From Apricaphanius iberus (Eukaryota; Chordata; Actinopteri; Cyprinodontiformes; Aphaniidae), in assembly GCA_028564705.1 (NCBI GenBank), contig JAPXFQ010002383.1, forward strand, positions 806,001-870,000: a stretch of DNA of 64,000 nucleotides. The letters run 5' to 3'. This document shows, piece by piece, positions 59,300-64,000 of the stretch. The number at the start of each line of letters is the position of its first letter. Position 1 is the stretch's first letter. The translations under genes and the position numbers were made by a program. The notes under the pieces were generated by a model, which was not told where the DNA came from, made no database searches, and saw nothing but the letters and a program-made list of their open reading frames with translations.

Positions 59300-60892
59300 T
59301 AATTTTAACAACTATTTATTTTCTAATGGTTGGTAGCAAAAAATAGCAATGAATAAAAACAGCATTTTGCTTTATACAACTAGGAAAAATGTTTACAGAA
59401 CACAAAAACGATAGAAATAGGTACACAACAAACAAAAAAACGATAAAGAACAGAACATCCTCCCATCAGTGTGCAAACAGTTTATACAGACAGACATGTC
59501 CCTTTCTACAAAGGGCACATCCTGATAAATTATTTAAATAGCATGTATCTACACGCACTCACAAATTAAGGTCTCATAAACAGTTAAAAGAAACAAAAAA
59601 TAATTTATTTGCTAAAAATAGCACTGAAAAATGTGACACAGCAAATGTATTGAAATCTCCCATTTTTCCTGGGTACGTCTTGGTCCTGGGAACTCTGTTC
59701 TGCTTCTTAGATATGGAACTATTTACAACTTATGCTAAAGTAATACTAGGATGACCATCATTTCAGAAGGTTGCGAAAAAGCATAGTTTTAATTTGATCC
59801 GATTATAAACAGCAACGAGGTAATAATTGTACATTAAAAACGTCATTTCTCTCTGCAGGAAAGCTACAAAAATCACACCAACTTTATATAAAACAGCCCT
59901 ATGTGAAGAAAACCCAATTCACCTTGTAAGAAATCTATCAGTTTTTACTGGAACGAACAAACAGTTGTTAGGAGGAACTTTATTTACTTTAGTACTACTT
60001 CTTTTTGCTGCCTACACTGTAGGCAAGAGTCAAAAACTAGATGTACTTACATCATTTTATCTTGTAAACCTCAAAAGTTGAGGAAGAGACATCTCTTCAG
60101 TAACAGAGTGTGTGACATGGTAATTTTGTAAGGAATCTTGGCTTTGTGATCCCAGGTGAAATTATTTTTCTCATTGGTTTAAAATTGGAAGATCATCACT
60201 TCCATCTTATCCTGAGTCGAAAAAAGTTCTGTTTAAGCTAGAACTAAGCTAAACTTAATTTCTCTACTCAAAAGAGTTTCTTCGGTAGACACTTAAAGAA
60301 TTTTCTTTATCCATTCATGGCTAATTTCCCACACACTGTACATACATGCATCCCACAACTCAACATTCCCCTTAAGTCATTTCAAGTCCTGAACAATAGA
60401 AAATCAAAAACTCTGCTATGCTCATTCTTTCAATCCTCAAATGCATCATTCACAAACCATACGATAAGTAGTCTGGTAAAGAAAACTGATTTGTTTTTCT
60501 TCTTTCTTTCGGATATCTATCCAAAACGTGAGGCAGAAAGGCACACAGGCTGAAGATGGGAAATGTAGTGTAATAAAAAAAGGCTTTGAAGTGCATTTTT
60601 TTTCCAGAGAAACCCTTCCCATTGTTGGTGTTCATCTTGCGAAGTCAGAGTTTTTTCAGCTCTCCTTGATCTTTGATCCTCAACTGGAAGTCAGCTAATT
60701 GGTGCTCTGCCCAAACCAACTTCAAATTACCCTGAGGCTAACAATACGACCATCACCCCATCCATTCATTCGTGCCACAGAAGAAAAGTAATGCGGAAAT
60801 AAATCAGCCCCCGGACTTTGCAGGAGAAAAGATGTTCTTACTTTACAAAAAAAAAACAGAAGGTGCATTCCTCCGAGATTTTCACCATCAAT
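59300..60892 (-). other. thbs1: thbs1 3' untranslated region
   Basis: Sequence downstream of the thbs1 stop in the terminal exon, about 1.6 kb if the AATAAA at 59315-59320 (minus strand) is used. It is AU-rich with ATTTA motifs (for example around 59530-59545 and 59600-59610) and one Pumilio-type TGTAAATA at 59720-59727. Such features fit a post-transcriptionally controlled mRNA, as is known for mammalian THBS1. Other AATAAA motifs upstream (near 59604-59609) could give shorter ends. The exact 3' end is inferred. Confidence 0.6.
59315..59320 (-). terminator. Candidate thbs1 polyadenylation signal
   Basis: AATAAA on the minus strand, the last strong signal before the neighbouring Tc1 relic begins at about 59236. 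Confidence 0.5.

Positions 60893-64000
<3,108 letters not shown>

Overview
The window is nuclear DNA from a ray-finned (teleost) fish. Three things point there. The only host gene is a vertebrate thrombospondin-1 with phased introns. The interspersed repeats are typical teleost ones: Tc1/mariner relics of several families, LINE 3' ends of L2/CR1 and Rex3/RTE type, tRNA-derived SINEs, a PIF/Harbinger transposase exon and TTAA-flanked non-autonomous DNA elements. The background is AT-rich non-coding DNA without operons or ribosome binding sites. Species and thbs1 paralogue (a or b) cannot be fixed from the sequence.

Layout. 1-7782: AT-rich intergenic DNA with a TTAA-flanked element (678-1927), a minus-strand LINE tail near 2.9 kb, a Harbinger-like relic (2930-3300), an hAT-like element (4438-5145) and a Tc1 scrap. 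7788-12566: a complete, apparently young LTR element with near-identical 322/327-bp LTRs, a 5-bp CACAG target-site duplication and a purine-rich tract. It has no recognisable pol. Its interior is a 404-codon ORF that starts inside the 5' LTR and runs into about 3.2 kb of tandem arrays (42-bp units, then 30-bp units). 12.6-43.7 kb: a gene desert with SINEs, LINE tails, two Tc1 relics of one family in opposite orientation (24.2-25.3 and 29.9-30.2 kb), a third Tc1 relic at 35.0 kb, a Rex3-like 3' end at 38 kb, a TTAA-flanked element (41585-42397) with a perfect internal hairpin, and a large AAT microsatellite. 43792-44068: a decayed copy of the 5' end of 28S rRNA. 44-59.3 kb: more relics, including an L2-like 3' end, a Harbinger transposase exon with a splice donor and two stops, an internally deleted RTE-like LINE, and a Sleeping Beauty-like Tc1 relic just beyond the end of thbs1.

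59.3-64.0 kb, minus strand: the last nine coding exons (the first of them partial) and the 3'UTR of thbs1. They encode 423 residues: most of the type-3 calcium-binding repeats, including the RGD, and the whole C-terminal lectin-like domain. Every junction is in phase. The gene continues beyond position 64000.

The strongest candidate for something undescribed is the pol-less LTR element with a giant repeat-coding interior. Family names for decayed repeats rest on recognition by eye, without database searches.
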